Origin: Arenibaculum pallidiluteum
GTDB lineage: Bacteria; Pseudomonadota; Alphaproteobacteria; Azospirillales; Azospirillaceae
Direction: 5' to 3'
Length of the DNA: 64,000 nucleotides
Assembly (NCBI RefSeq): GCF_017355985.1
Contig: NZ_JAFIQU010000019.1
Coordinates: forward strand, 72,466 to 136,465
In this document: positions 16,657 through 25,877 of the stretch, piece by piece
Numbering within the stretch: position 1 is the stretch's first letter
Layout of the letters: each line of letters starts with the position of its first letter
Notes under the pieces: model-generated
Told to the model about the DNA's origin: nothing
Seen by the model: the letters and a program-made list of their open reading frames with translations, nothing else
The model's database searches: none
Position numbers and translations under genes: made by a program

Positions 16657-17655
16657 TCAGGTCACGTCATTGAGGTGGCAGGCCGACAGGCGGCCCGGTG
16701 CGATTTCACGCAGCGCCGGCGCCTCGCGCCGGCAGCGCTCCATGGCGTGCGGGCAGCGGGGGTGGAAGGTGCAGCCCGGCGGCGGTGCGAGCGGGGACGG
16801 GATCTCGCCCTTGATGGGGGCGAAGGCCCGCTTGCGGGTGTCGATGCGCGGCGATTCCGCGAGCAGCGCGCGGGCATAGGGATGGTTGGGCGCGGCGAAC
16901 AGCTCCGGCGTCGGCGCCGCCTCCACGACCCGGCCGAGATACATGATCACCGTGCGGTCGGAGATGTGCTCGACCACGCCAAGGTCGTGGCTGATGAACA
17001 GGTAGGTCAGCCGCAGCTCCTCGCGCAGGCGCATGAACAGGTTGATGATCTGCGCCTGGATCGACACGTCCAGGGCCGCGACGCTTTCGTCGCAGACCAG
17101 GAAGTCCGGCTTCACCGCGAGGGCCCGCGCGATGCCCACCCGCTGGCGCTGCCCGCCCGAGAACTGGTGGGGATAGCGCCGGGAATAGGCGGGGTCGAGG
17201 CCCACCAGCCGCATGATGCCGGCCACGTAGTCCTCGGCCTCGCCCGCGCCGACGATGCCGTGGAAGCGCGGCGCCTCGCCGATGATCTCGCCGATCCTGA
17301 GCCGCGGGTTCAGCGAGGCCATGGGGTCCTGGAACACCATCTGGACCGCGAGGTTGGCGCGCCGCCGCTCCTCGGCCGGGAGCTCGGCCAGGGCGCGCCC
17401 GCGCCAGCGTAAGGTGCCGGCGCTCGGCGGGAGGATGCCGGCGACCATGCGCGCCAGGGTGCTCTTGCCGCAGCCGGACTCGCCGACCAGCCCGACCACC
17501 TCGCCCTCGGCCACGGCCAGGGACACATCGCTGACCGCCTGGACGTCGTATTCCTCGACCCGGGCGCCCAGCGCCTTGGCGATGCGCTCGGCGAGGTCGA
17601 GGCGGCTGGCGAAGCGCTTGCTCAGCCCCTGGAGCTCGAGAATAGGCGCGCTCAT
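16657..17655 (-). CDS. dppF: peptide ABC transporter ATP-binding protein DppF/OppF
   Basis: A 332-residue ATPase of the oligopeptide importer class. Walker A is GESGCGKST (about residues 57-65), the signature is FSGGQRQRVGIARAL (about 163-177) and Walker B is FLVCDESVAALDVS. The C-terminal cysteine-rich tail GCTFHPRCPHAMERC is the oligopeptide-transporter extension that can hold an iron-sulfur cluster. Walker B has DES where DEP or DEA is common. Its ATG overlaps the dppD stop (ATGA). Confidence 0.9.
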   Translation of the reverse strand: MSAPILELQGLSKRFASRLDLAERIAKALGARVEEYDVQAVSDVSLAVAEGEVVGLVGESGCGKSTLARMVAGILPPSAGTLRWRGRALAELPAEERRRANLAVQMVFQDPMASLNPRLRIGEIIGEAPRFHGIVGAGEAEDYVAGIMRLVGLDPAYSRRYPHQFSGGQRQRVGIARALAVKPDFLVCDESVAALDVSIQAQIINLFMRLREELRLTYLFISHDLGVVEHISDRTVIMYLGRVVEAAPTPELFAAPNHPYARALLAESPRIDTRKRAFAPIKGEIPSPLAPPPGCTFHPRCPHAMERCRREAPALREIAPGRLSACHLNDVT

Positions 17656-18683
17656 GCCCGGACCTCCGTGGCGGGACCCATCGCGGGAACGGGCTCCGGA
17701 TGGAAGCAGCGCCAGCGGTGTCCGGCACCGAACAGGCCGGGCTCCTCCTGGCAGTCCTCCTGGGCACGCGGGCAGCGCGGCCGGAAGGCGCAGCCGCGCG
17801 GCAGGTCCAGGAGCGACGGCGTCATGCCCGGGATCTGCGCCAGCGGCTGGCCGCGACGGTTCCGGCTCGGCACGGAATTGATCAGCCCGCGCGTGTAGGG
17901 ATGGCGGGGCGTGTCGATCACCTCGGCAACCGACCCGGTCTCGACGATCCGGCCCGCATACATCACCGCGATGCGGTCGGCCAGGGTCGAGACCACCGCG
18001 AGGTCGTGGGTGATCCAGAGCAGCGCGGTGCCGGTCTCGCGGCAGAGCTTCTGCACCTCGAACAGGATCTGCGCCTGGATCGTGACGTCCAGCGCCGTCG
18101 TCGGCTCGTCCGCGATGATCAGCGCCGGCGCGTGCAGCAGGGCAATGGCAATGGCGACACGCTGGCGCATCCCGCCCGAGAACTGGTGGGGGTAGGCCCG
18201 CAGCCGCTCCTCGGGGCTGGGGATGCCGACGCGGGCCAGTGCGTCGCGCGACCGGCGCCGCGCCTCCTCGCGCGTGACCCGGGCGTGGGCCAGCACCGCC
18301 TCGACCATCTGCGTCTCGACGCTGAGCACGGGGTTCAGCGTCATCATGGGGTCCTGGAAGATCATGGCGATGCGGGCGCCGCGGATGTGGCGCAGCCGCC
18401 GCTCGCCGGCCCGAGCCAGATCCTCGCCCTCGAAGAGGATGCGCCCTCCGACCCGGCCGGGCGGGTCCACCAGTCCCAGCAGGGACAGGCCCGTGACCGA
18501 CTTGCCCGAGCCGGATTCCCCGACCAGGCCCAGGATCTCGCCGCGCCGGATCTCCAGGTCGACGCCGTCGACGGCGCGAACGGCGCCGGCGCGGGTCTCA
18601 AACTCGGTGCGCAACCCCTCGACCCGGAGGAGCGGCGCGCCGGCCTCGATCTGCTGTCCCTTCATCGGCTGGTCCTGGTTCAT
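17652..18683 (-). CDS. dppD: peptide ABC transporter ATP-binding protein DppD/OppD
   Basis: A 343-residue ATPase with Walker A GESGSGKS near residue 51, signature [15 protein letters not shown] near residue 165 and Walker [15 protein letters not shown]. The C-terminal [15 protein letters not shown] carries four cysteines like its partner. The start at 18683 overlaps the dppC stop by four bases; an internal ATG at 18665 is a less likely alternative. The frame upstream of 18683 is a shadow of dppC. Confidence 0.9.
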   Translation of the reverse strand: MNQDQPMKGQQIEAGAPLLRVEGLRTEFETRAGAVRAVDGVDLEIRRGEILGLVGESGSGKSVTGLSLLGLVDPPGRVGGRILFEGEDLARAGERRLRHIRGARIAMIFQDPMMTLNPVLSVETQMVEAVLAHARVTREEARRRSRDALARVGIPSPEERLRAYPHQFSGGMRQRVAIAIALLHAPALIIADEPTTALDVTIQAQILFEVQKLCRETGTALLWITHDLAVVSTLADRIAVMYAGRIVETGSVAEVIDTPRHPYTRGLINSVPSRNRRGQPLAQIPGMTPSLLDLPRGCAFRPRCPRAQEDCQEEPGLFGAGHRWRCFHPEPVPAMGPATEVRA

Positions 18684-19597
18684 CGGCTGAGCCGCGGGTT
18701 CAGGACGTCGCGCATGCGGTCGCCCACGAGGTTGATGGCGACGATCGTGACCAGCAGCGCGATGCCCGGGAAGACGCTGATCCAGTACTCGCCGCTCAGC
18801 ATGTACTGGTAGCCGGATGCGATCAGCATGCCGAGGGAAGGCTGGGTCACCGGCACGCCGACGCCGAGGAAGCTCAGCGTCGCCTCCAGCGCGATCGCAT
18901 GCGCGACCTGGACGGTCGCGACAACGATCAGCGGCGGCAGGCAGTTGGGCAGCAGGTGTCGCCGGACGATGCGGCCGTGCGAGAGCGCAAGGCAGGTCGC
19001 GGCCTCGATGTACTCCTTGCGCCGCTCCACCAACGCCGTGCCGCGCACCGTGCGCGCGTAGTAGGCCCACTGCACGGTGGTCAGCGCGATGATGACCTTG
19101 TCGATGCCCTTGCCCAGCAGAGCCAGCAGGATCAGCGCCACCAGGATCGCGGGGAAGGAAAGCTGGATGTCGACGATGCGCATTATCACCGTATCGACCC
19201 AGCCGCCGAAATAGGCTGCCGAGAGACCCACCAGCAGGCCGAGCGCCAAGCCGAAGACGGTGGAGCTGACGCCCACCAGGAGGCTGGTGCGCAGCCCGTA
19301 GAGGATGCCGCTCAGCATGTCGCGTCCCTGGTCGTCCGTACCGAGCCAGTGCGTCGCGCCGGAGCCGCCCTCGGCCAGCGGCGCGAGCATCCCGTCCAGG
19401 ATGTCGAGTTGGGCCAGGTCGTAGGGATCCTGCGGCGCGATCAAGGGCGCCAGCAGCGCGCTCCCCACCACCAGCACCATCAGCAGCAGGCCCAGCATGG
19501 CCGTCCGGCTGCGTGCGAACTCGGCCGCAAAGCGCGCCATCGGCGTTTCGGCCCTGGCGCGGGCCCCCTGCCCGGTCGCCCCTACAGTCGCGGTCAT
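18680..19597 (-). CDS. dppC: peptide ABC transporter permease DppC
   Basis: A 305-residue permease. An N-terminal cytoplasmic stretch is followed by six hydrophobic segments and the EAA loop [19 protein letters not shown] near residue 190, then [11 protein letters not shown]. The [21 protein letters not shown] segment near residue 91 is typical of DppC/OppC. The gene overlaps both neighbours by four bases. Confidence 0.9.
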   Translation of the reverse strand: MTATVGATGQGARARAETPMARFAAEFARSRTAMLGLLLMVLVVGSALLAPLIAPQDPYDLAQLDILDGMLAPLAEGGSGATHWLGTDDQGRDMLSGILYGLRTSLLVGVSSTVFGLALGLLVGLSAAYFGGWVDTVIMRIVDIQLSFPAILVALILLALLGKGIDKVIIALTTVQWAYYARTVRGTALVERRKEYIEAATCLALSHGRIVRRHLLPNCLPPLIVVATVQVAHAIALEATLSFLGVGVPVTQPSLGMLIASGYQYMLSGEYWISVFPGIALLVTIVAINLVGDRMRDVLNPRLSR

Positions 19598-20571
19598 GAG
19601 CGCGAGCCCCCCAGCCGTATGCGTGGGTCGAGCAGCGAATAGAGCAGGTCGACCACGAGGTTGATCACGACGAAGAGCAGCACCGTCACCATCAGGTAGG
19701 CCACCACCACCGGCCGGTCGAGCTGCAGGATGCTGTCGATCAGGAGCTTGCCCATGCCGGGCCAGGCGAAGACCGTCTCCGTCACGACCGAGAAGGCGAT
19801 AACCGAGCCCAGCTCCAGCCCCAGCACGGTCACCACGGGGATCATGATGTTCTTCAGGATGTGCACGCCGACGACCCGCCTCGCCGACAGGCCCTTGGCA
19901 CGGGCGAACTTCACGTAGTCCTGGAGCGCCACCTCGCGGGTGCCGGCCCGGGCCAGCCGGATGACCAGCGATATCTTGAACAGCGCCAGGTTGATGGCCG
20001 GAAGCACCAGATGGGCGAGCCCGTCGGCCGTCAGGAAGCTGAAGGGCACGCCCAGGATCTCGCGCGTGGCGCCGCGCCCGCCGGCCGGCAGCCAGCCCAG
20101 CGTTACGGCGAAGATCATGATCAGCAGCATGCCGACCCAGAAAGTCGGCAGCGAGAAGCCCAGGATGGAGCCCGTCATGATCGTGCGCCCCGCGATCCCG
20201 TCCGGGCGCAGGCCCGCCCAGACGCCCAGCGGGATACCGAGGAGAACGGCGATCAGCATGGCGGCGAGCGCGAGCTCCAGCGTCGCCGGGAATCGCTGCA
20301 GCACGATGTCGAGCGCCGGAACGCCGTGCACGAAGGACCGGCCCAGGTCACCCTTGGCGGCCTCCTGCGCGAAGGCAAGGAACTGCTCGTGCATGGGGCG
20401 GTCGAGCCCCAGGCGCGCGATGGCTGCCGCCCTCTCGGCCTCGTCGGCCTCGGGCGAGATCAGCACGTCGATCGGGTCGCCGATGGCGAAGATGCCTGCG
20501 AAGACCAGCACCGACATGACCGCCACGACGATCGCGCTCTGGGTCAGCCGCCGGATGATGAAGACCAGCAT
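19594..20571 (-). CDS. dppB: peptide ABC transporter permease DppB
   Basis: A 325-residue permease with six hydrophobic segments. Visible family marks are the first helix FIIRRLTQSAIVVAVMSVLVF, the periplasmic loop with LGLDRPMHEQFLAF near residue 71, and the EAA loop ALQDYVKFARAKGLSARRV near residue 213. GGAGGG six bases before the ATG at 20571 is a strong ribosome binding site, placed just beyond the hairpin that separates it from the binding-protein gene. Confidence 0.9.
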   Translation of the reverse strand: MLVFIIRRLTQSAIVVAVMSVLVFAGIFAIGDPIDVLISPEADEAERAAAIARLGLDRPMHEQFLAFAQEAAKGDLGRSFVHGVPALDIVLQRFPATLELALAAMLIAVLLGIPLGVWAGLRPDGIAGRTIMTGSILGFSLPTFWVGMLLIMIFAVTLGWLPAGGRGATREILGVPFSFLTADGLAHLVLPAINLALFKISLVIRLARAGTREVALQDYVKFARAKGLSARRVVGVHILKNIMIPVVTVLGLELGSVIAFSVVTETVFAWPGMGKLLIDSILQLDRPVVVAYLMVTVLLFVVINLVVDLLYSLLDPRIRLGGSRS

Positions 20572-20587
20572 CGGGGTCCCTCCGGAT

Positions 20588-20618
20588 GGCGGCTCCCGGA
20601 CAGGTGCCGGGAGCCGCC
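20588..20618 (-). terminator. strong hairpin after the peptide-binding protein gene
   Basis: GGCGGCTCCCGG at 20588-20599 pairs perfectly with CCGGGAGCCGCC at 20607-20618 around seven bases. It starts seven bases after the binding-protein stop and lies ahead of dppB. No T-run follows. Position and strength match the livK hairpin, suggesting the same role in giving more binding protein than permease. Confidence 0.7.
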
Positions 20619-20625
20619 TGCGGCG

Positions 20626-22230
20626 TCACTTGCTCGTCACGTCGAAGGCCAGCGTGTACTGGTCGGCCCGCGCCTCGTAGGTCAGGCCTTTCCTGGTCGC
20701 CCAGGAGGTGACCTCGTAATGCAGCGGCAGGATGCCGTAATCCTCGATCACCGCCCGCACCGACTGCTGGAGCAGCGCCTCGCGCTTCTTGTCGTCGACG
20801 GTCGCCAGCGCCTGGGCGAGCGGCTGGTCCACCGCCGGGTTGGCGTAGCTCGTGTAGTTGGTGGTGCCGAAGCCCTTGTCCTTGTCGCGCCCCGCCACCA
20901 GCGACTTCAGCGGCGAGGACATCTCGCCGGTGGCGGCGCCCCAGCCGGCGAGGAAGGCGCTGTACTCCTCCTTGTTGCGGCGGGAGAAGAAGACGTTCGC
21001 CGTCGATGCGTCGACCTGGGTCTGCACGCCGATACGGGTGAACATCTGCGCCACGGCCTGCGCGACCTTCTCGTCGTTGATGTAGCGGTCGTTCGGCGTG
21101 CCGAGCGTCAGCTTGAATCCGTTGGGATAGCCCGCCGCGGCCAGCAGCTCCTTCGCCTTCTTCTGGTCCGAGGTCAGCTTCAGGGCGGGGTCATGGCCGA
21201 AGAAGCCAGCCGGCAGGAGCTGCGAGGCCGGCTCGGCCACGCCCAGCATGATCCGCTTCACGATCGCGTCGCGGTCGATGGCGAGGGAAAGCGCCTCTCG
21301 CACGCGCTTGTCGCGCAGCGGGTTCTTGCCGTCGGTGCCCTCGATGGTCGGCGGCTTCTCCTGGACGCCCAGCGCGACGTAGATCACGCGGTTCGACAGC
21401 GCCTGCGAGACCGCGACCTTCGGGTCGTTCTTCAGGCGCTCGATGTCCTGGATCGGCGGGTTCTCGATCATGTCGACGTCACCGGCCAGCAGCGCCGCGA
21501 CGCGCGGGCCGTCGCTGGTGATCGGCCGGAACGTGACCGCATCGAACTGAGGCTTCCGGCCCCAGTAGACCGGGTTCGTCTCGAGGACGATACGCTCGCC
21601 CTTGGTGAACTGCTTGAACTTGTAGGGGCCCGTGCCGATGGCGAGCGAGAGGTCGTTGAACTGGGCCGTCGCCGGCCAGGAGTCGGCCTTGCAGCCGGCC
21701 TTCTCGAATTTGACGTTCTCGCCCTTTGCGGCCTCCGCCGACATGATGCCGAAGGTCGAGAGCTCGACCGGCAGCAGCGGATAGGGCGCAGCCGTCTTGA
21801 TGATCAGCGTGTGCGGGTCGGGCGTCTCGATGGCGTCGATGCCCTTGGTGTAGATCGTGAAGGAGGACGGGCTGTTCTGGACCTGCGGGATCCGGCAGAC
21901 CGTGTAGACAAAGTCCTGGGCGTCGAAGGGCGTGCCGTCCGAGAACTTCACGCCCTTGCGAAGCTTGAACTCCCAGGTCGTGTCGTCCACCGCGCGCCAG
22001 CTCTCGGCGAGCTCCGGCTTCAGGCGCTGCTTCGCGTCCTGCCCGACCAGGGCTTCGAACACATGCATGCGCACGGCGGTATTCGGTGCCAGGTTGTGGT
22101 AGTGCGGATCGAGCGCGCTGGGCTCGGCCGAGGTGCCGATGCGCAGCTCGGCGCCGGCGGCCGGGCTCGCGGCGGCGGCAAAGGCGGCCAGGAGGCCGCC
22201 GAGAGTCGTCCGGAAGTGCTTCGTGTACAT
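20626..22230 (-). CDS. dppA: peptide ABC transporter substrate-binding protein (family 5)
   Basis: A 534-residue extracytoplasmic binding protein of the DppA/OppA family. A signal peptide (about residues 1-27, ending ASPAAGA) is followed by ELRIGTSAEPSALDPHYHNLAPN and the family 5 segment LAESWRAVDDTTWEFKLRKGVKFSDG near residue 74 (core TWEFKLRKGVKFSDG). The ATG at 22230 has GGGGGA five bases upstream; a further upstream start lacks this. Cargo is unknown. Linked deformylase and deacylase genes suggest N-blocked amino acids or small peptides. Confidence 0.9.
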   Translation of the reverse strand: MYTKHFRTTLGGLLAAFAAAASPAAGAELRIGTSAEPSALDPHYHNLAPNTAVRMHVFEALVGQDAKQRLKPELAESWRAVDDTTWEFKLRKGVKFSDGTPFDAQDFVYTVCRIPQVQNSPSSFTIYTKGIDAIETPDPHTLIIKTAAPYPLLPVELSTFGIMSAEAAKGENVKFEKAGCKADSWPATAQFNDLSLAIGTGPYKFKQFTKGERIVLETNPVYWGRKPQFDAVTFRPITSDGPRVAALLAGDVDMIENPPIQDIERLKNDPKVAVSQALSNRVIYVALGVQEKPPTIEGTDGKNPLRDKRVREALSLAIDRDAIVKRIMLGVAEPASQLLPAGFFGHDPALKLTSDQKKAKELLAAAGYPNGFKLTLGTPNDRYINDEKVAQAVAQMFTRIGVQTQVDASTANVFFSRRNKEEYSAFLAGWGAATGEMSSPLKSLVAGRDKDKGFGTTNYTSYANPAVDQPLAQALATVDDKKREALLQQSVRAVIEDYGILPLHYEVTSWATRKGLTYEARADQYTLAFDVTSK

Positions 22231-22293
22231 TGCTGTCCCCCGATGCTGGGTGAAGGTCCCGTTCGCCCCGGCCATGGAGGCCGGTGGATTTTC

Positions 22294-22310
22294 TTATCGC
22301 TATGCGATAA
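22294..22310. promoter_or_regulatory. perfect 17-bp palindrome, candidate IclR operator
   Basis: TTATCGC-TAT-GCGATAA is a perfect inverted repeat midway between the divergent dppA and IclR genes (64 bases from one ATG, 60 from the other). The surrounding stretch is AT-richer than the rest of the window, as expected for back-to-back promoters. Confidence 0.65.
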
Positions 22311-22369
22311 ACTGCTCTTCAATTCCAATAATCGGACCCGAGATTGGGGCCGTTGTCAACGGGGGCGTC

Positions 22370-23185
22370 ATGGCGGAGGGAGCTGTGCGGGATTTTTCTC
22401 CGCGCGAGGGCGAGGATTCGCTGTTCGTGCACTCCTTGGCCAAGGGCATGGCAGTGCTCCAGGTCTTCGGGCGCGGCTGGGACTCGCTACGCCTGACGGA
22501 TATCGCCGAGCGCACCGGGCTCAGCATGGGTGCCGCCCAGCGGCTGACCCACACGCTGACCGAGCTCGGCTACCTGCGCAAGGACCCGGCCACCCGTCGC
22601 TACAGGCTGGCGCCGCGCATCCTGGACTTCGCGTACCAGTACCTGCATGCGAGCCCCTTGCACGAGATCGCGATCCCGTTCGTGGTCGCGGCGCGGGACG
22701 AATGCGGCGAAAGCGTCAACGTGACCGAGCTGGACGGGAGGGAGGTCGTCGCGGTGATCCGGATGCCGAGCGAGCGGCGAATCAATCCGAGCTCCACCAT
22801 TGGTCGGCGTCTTCCCACCCACTGCACCGCCGGCGGACGCGCGCACCTGGCTTGGCTCACCGAGCAGGAGCGTGCCGCCGTGCTGGACGCCGGCCCGCTG
22901 GAGGCGATGACGCCGCGCACCCTGACCGATCCCGCCCTCATTCGCGAGCGGCTGGACCAGGCGCGCCGCGACGGATTCGCGCTGGTGGAAGATGAGGTGT
23001 TCCTTGGCGAGATCGCGCTTTCTGCCCCGATCCTGGACGGCGCGGGGCGGCCGCTCGCGACGCTCGGCATCTCGACCTCTGCCGCCCATTGGACGGCCGA
23101 GACCGCGCGCGAAAGGCTGGCCCCCGTCGCCCTGCACACGGCGCATGCCATCGCCCGGGCGCTGCGCGGCTGGAAGCCGTTCTGA
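22370..23185 (+). CDS. IclR-family regulator of the peptide transporter cluster
   Basis: A 271-residue regulator with an N-terminal winged helix-turn-helix (LRLTDIAERTGLSMGAAQRLTHTL, about residues 38-61) and an IclR effector domain (VTELDGREVVAVIRMPS near residue 116; RRLPTHCTAGGRAHLAWL near 145). It has a normal length from the ATG at 22370, which follows GGGGGC. Earlier in-frame starts would run through the palindromic operator region. It is divergent from dppA and most likely controls it. Confidence 0.88.
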   Translation: MAEGAVRDFSPREGEDSLFVHSLAKGMAVLQVFGRGWDSLRLTDIAERTGLSMGAAQRLTHTLTELGYLRKDPATRRYRLAPRILDFAYQYLHASPLHEIAIPFVVAARDECGESVNVTELDGREVVAVIRMPSERRINPSSTIGRRLPTHCTAGGRAHLAWLTEQERAAVLDAGPLEAMTPRTLTDPALIRERLDQARRDGFALVEDEVFLGEIALSAPILDGAGRPLATLGISTSAAHWTAETARERLAPVALHTAHAIARALRGWKPF

Positions 23186-23325
23186 GGGCGAGCCGCGGCG
23201 CTCCGTCTCAAGCCTCCTTGCGGAGCCCTGGCGGATTCGCAGCCGGTGCCCTATAGAACCAAAAGCGGAACCCTCGTCCATTTGTCGCGGGGCGTTGTTC
23301 CGTTTCGCGAGAGGAATGTCGGGCA

Positions 23326-23949
23326 GTGGATAAGGACGTCGACGAGCTGGAGATGCCGGACGAGCGGGGCCGTCCGGCGCGGGCCGACGCGCGCCGCAAC
23401 GTCGATGCCCTGCTTCGCGCGGCCATGGACGTTTTCGCTGAGTTGGGCGTGGATGCGCCGATGCGGACGATCGCCGCGAGGGCGGGCGTCGGCGTCGGGA
23501 CGCTGTATCGACATTTCCCGCAGCGCTCGGATCTCATCAAGGCGATCATCCGGCGCGAGGTCGACGGCTGCGTGGAAGCTGCTGCGACGCTGGTGGCAAC
23601 CCGGGAGCCCGGCGAGGCTCTCGCGTCATGGATGCAGCGTCTTGCCGACTTCGTCGCCACCAAGCGGGGCCTGGGTCCCGCGCTCCACTCGGGCGATCCC
23701 GCCTACCAGGCGCTTCCGGACTACGTCCACGGTCAGCTCACCCCCGCGCTGCGGAGCCTGCTGGACGCCGCAGCGTCCGCCGGCTCCATACGCGCCGACG
23801 TGGACGCCGGCGAGCTGCTGTTTGCCGGCCTACGGCTTGCGATGCCGGCCAGCGAGGGCGATACCGGGCAGGCACGGCGCATGATCGCACTGCTTGTCGA
23901 TGGCCTGCGCTACGGAGCCGATGCCCCGGACAAGGCTAAGCCGCGTTAG
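23326..23949 (+). CDS. TetR-family regulator
   Basis: A 207-residue repressor-type protein. The DNA-binding domain at about residues 22-70 contains APMRTIAARAGVGVGTLYRHFPQRSDL, the standard TetR helix-turn-helix. The C-terminal helical domain is the ligand part and gives no hint of the inducer. I use the GTG at 23326; an ATG at 23353 would shorten the protein by nine residues. The gene is convergent with the small helical protein gene, so its target is not obvious from context. Confidence 0.85.
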   Translation: MDKDVDELEMPDERGRPARADARRNVDALLRAAMDVFAELGVDAPMRTIAARAGVGVGTLYRHFPQRSDLIKAIIRREVDGCVEAAATLVATREPGEALASWMQRLADFVATKRGLGPALHSGDPAYQALPDYVHGQLTPALRSLLDAAASAGSIRADVDAGELLFAGLRLAMPASEGDTGQARRMIALLVDGLRYGADAPDKAKPR

Positions 23950-23973
23950 ATCGGAGAGGACGCACCAGCGGCC

Positions 23974-24291
23974 TCAGCCAAGACGCCCCTGCGCCCTGCG
24001 GACGCGCGCGACCTGCAGGGGATCGAAGACCTCGAGCCAGGCGGAATGGACCGCGAGATCGCGCCGCGCCTCGGACCAGCGGTCGAGATCACCCGCCTCC
24101 TCCGCGGCCTGCGCCTCCTCCTGCGCCCGGGCATGCTGGTCCAGGACACCGGCGACGTAGCTGTCGGTCACGGCGAATGGCTCCGTCCTCTGGATCGCCT
24201 CGCGCACGCTCGCGATCGCCGCCTCGAGCTCGTCGCGCCGGCGCACGAGATCGTGCCCCAAGGCCGTGAACCGTTCTTCCCGTTTGGGCAT
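23974..24291 (-). CDS. small helical protein downstream of a Na+/H+ antiporter, unknown function
   Basis: A 105-residue soluble protein that I do not recognise. It is rich in Glu, Arg and Ala and is predicted from composition to be nearly all helix, with coiled-coil-like stretches at about residues 10-40 and 48-75 (HARAQEEAQAAEEAGDLDRW). No cysteine and no membrane segment. GGGAG seven bases before the ATG supports translation. It lies 31 bases after the antiporter gene on the same strand and is probably expressed with it. Confidence 0.6.
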   Translation of the reverse strand: MPKREERFTALGHDLVRRRDELEAAIASVREAIQRTEPFAVTDSYVAGVLDQHARAQEEAQAAEEAGDLDRWSEARRDLAVHSAWLEVFDPLQVARVRRAQGRLG

Positions 24292-24322
24292 CTGGCTTCT
24301 CCCTTCAAGGCCCGCCCCCCTT

Positions 24323-25849
24323 TCAGCGTTGCGCGAGCGACATCTCGGCCCAGTCCAGGCGCTCCTCGACCGCGTGGAACGCCTCGTCCCCGATCTCGCC
24401 GGCGCTGCGCAGCCGGACCAGCATCGCGCGCTGGATCCGGATCAGCTCGAGGCGTAGCGCCTCGGTCTGCGCCAGCGGGTCGTCCGGCTCCGTTTCGAGA
24501 GACGATGTGTATTTCCGGCGCAGGAACTCGACGTCCGGCGACGTTCCGTCGCCGAGTGCCGCCAGGGCGGCCCTGGCCAGCCGGTCCCGCGCGAGGCTGA
24601 TCTCCCGCTCGATCGCGCCGTCATCCACGGCCCCGACGCGCCGGATCAGCCGCTGCAGGGTCAGTCCCTGGATCACCAGCGTGCCGAGAACGGTCACGAA
24701 GGCGCAGAGCACGATCAGATCGCGATAGGGGAAGTCCGGTGCCTCGGGAAGCGCGATCGCCGCGGCCAGGGTCACGATGCCACGCATGCCCGACCACGAC
24801 ACGATCAGGCCGCCGCCGAAGGTCGGCACCGTCCTGCCATTCAGGCCGCCGCGACCGGCGGCGCGCCAGCGCACCAGCGCGTCGTAGCTGAGCACCCAGG
24901 CGATCCGCACCACGATCACGGTCAGCAGCACTGCGCCCGCGACCAGGAGGTAGCCGCCAATCTCGCCTTCCGGCAGGCGGTCCATGATCTGGCGGAGCTG
25001 CAGTCCGATCAGGACGAAGGCGAAGACGTTCAGGAGCAGGACCACCGTTTCCCAGACTGCGTAGGACGGCAGGCGCATCCGTGCCGGCGTCTGGATCGGA
25101 GCACGGCGTGCGATCGTGATCCCGTAGGTCACCACCGTGACGATCGCTGAAAGACCCAGCCGCTCGGCCAGGATCCAGATGCCGAAAGTGCCCAGAAACT
25201 GCAGGATGATCGAGGTCGGCGGATCGGTGACGGACCGCGTCACCAGGCTGTATGCCTCCGCCAGCACCCAGCCGCAGACCACGCTGCCGATCACGCCGAG
25301 CGCGAAGGCCGGTCCGATCGAGGCCGGAGCGAAGGTGCCGGCCATCGCCGCGCCTACGGCAATGTTATAGACCAGCAGCGCGCTGGCATCGTTCAGCAGG
25401 CTTTCCCCCTCCAGGATCACGCGCAGCCGGTGCGGGATCCTCACCTGTCTCAGGATCACCACGGCCGAGGCGGCATCGGGCGGCGCCACGATGGCGCCAA
25501 GGGCAACCGCCGCCGCCAGCGGCATGCCGGGAACCAGCATCTTCGCAACCAGCGCCACGGCCACGACCGTGAGCCCGACGGCAACCAGAACCAGGCTCCC
25601 CACCGGCACCCAGTTGGCCCGCAGGTCGCGCAGCGAGGTGTCGTATGCGGCGTCGAGCAGCACCGGCGCAAGAAAGAGCGCCAGGATCAGATGCGGATCC
25701 ATGGTGAAGCTCGGCGCCTCGGGAAGCAGCGCCAAGCCGGCGCCGCCCAGCGCGAGCATCACCGGATAGGGAACGCCGGCGCGCCGCGCGGCCGCGGTCA
25801 GCAGCAGCGCGGCGAACAGGATCAGCAGGATGGCTTCGAATGTCTCCAT
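24323..25849 (-). CDS. CPA1-family Na+/H+ antiporter
   Basis: A 508-residue antiporter that exchanges sodium or potassium for protons. About twelve hydrophobic segments occupy residues 1-400. Family marks are GAIVAPPDAASAVVILRQV (ion-binding Asp pair region, about 124-142) and ILEGESLLNDASALLVYN (about 152-169). A hydrophilic C-terminal tail of about 100 residues is helical and charged, typical of regulatory tails in this family. The start at 25849 has a weak ribosome binding site. Confidence 0.9.
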   Translation of the reverse strand: METFEAILLILFAALLLTAAARRAGVPYPVMLALGGAGLALLPEAPSFTMDPHLILALFLAPVLLDAAYDTSLRDLRANWVPVGSLVLVAVGLTVVAVALVAKMLVPGMPLAAAVALGAIVAPPDAASAVVILRQVRIPHRLRVILEGESLLNDASALLVYNIAVGAAMAGTFAPASIGPAFALGVIGSVVCGWVLAEAYSLVTRSVTDPPTSIILQFLGTFGIWILAERLGLSAIVTVVTYGITIARRAPIQTPARMRLPSYAVWETVVLLLNVFAFVLIGLQLRQIMDRLPEGEIGGYLLVAGAVLLTVIVVRIAWVLSYDALVRWRAAGRGGLNGRTVPTFGGGLIVSWSGMRGIVTLAAAIALPEAPDFPYRDLIVLCAFVTVLGTLVIQGLTLQRLIRRVGAVDDGAIEREISLARDRLARAALAALGDGTSPDVEFLRRKYTSSLETEPDDPLAQTEALRLELIRIQRAMLVRLRSAGEIGDEAFHAVEERLDWAEMSLAQR

Positions 25850-25877
25850 AGCGGCGGCGGCTCACCCCGAGACCGGA

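Noticed and set aside
19861..22995. Very long plus-strand open frame (over 1000 codons) opposite the Dpp genes
   Set aside because: It is antisense to dppB and dppA, has arginine-, histidine- and glutamine-rich low-complexity sequence without any domain, and arises from the high GC content that removes stop codons in the complementary frame.
23234..23312. Distant GGAAC and GTTCC arms before the TetR gene as an operator
   Set aside because: The arms are about 26 bases apart, beyond the usual TetR operator geometry, and only six bases long, so chance is likely.
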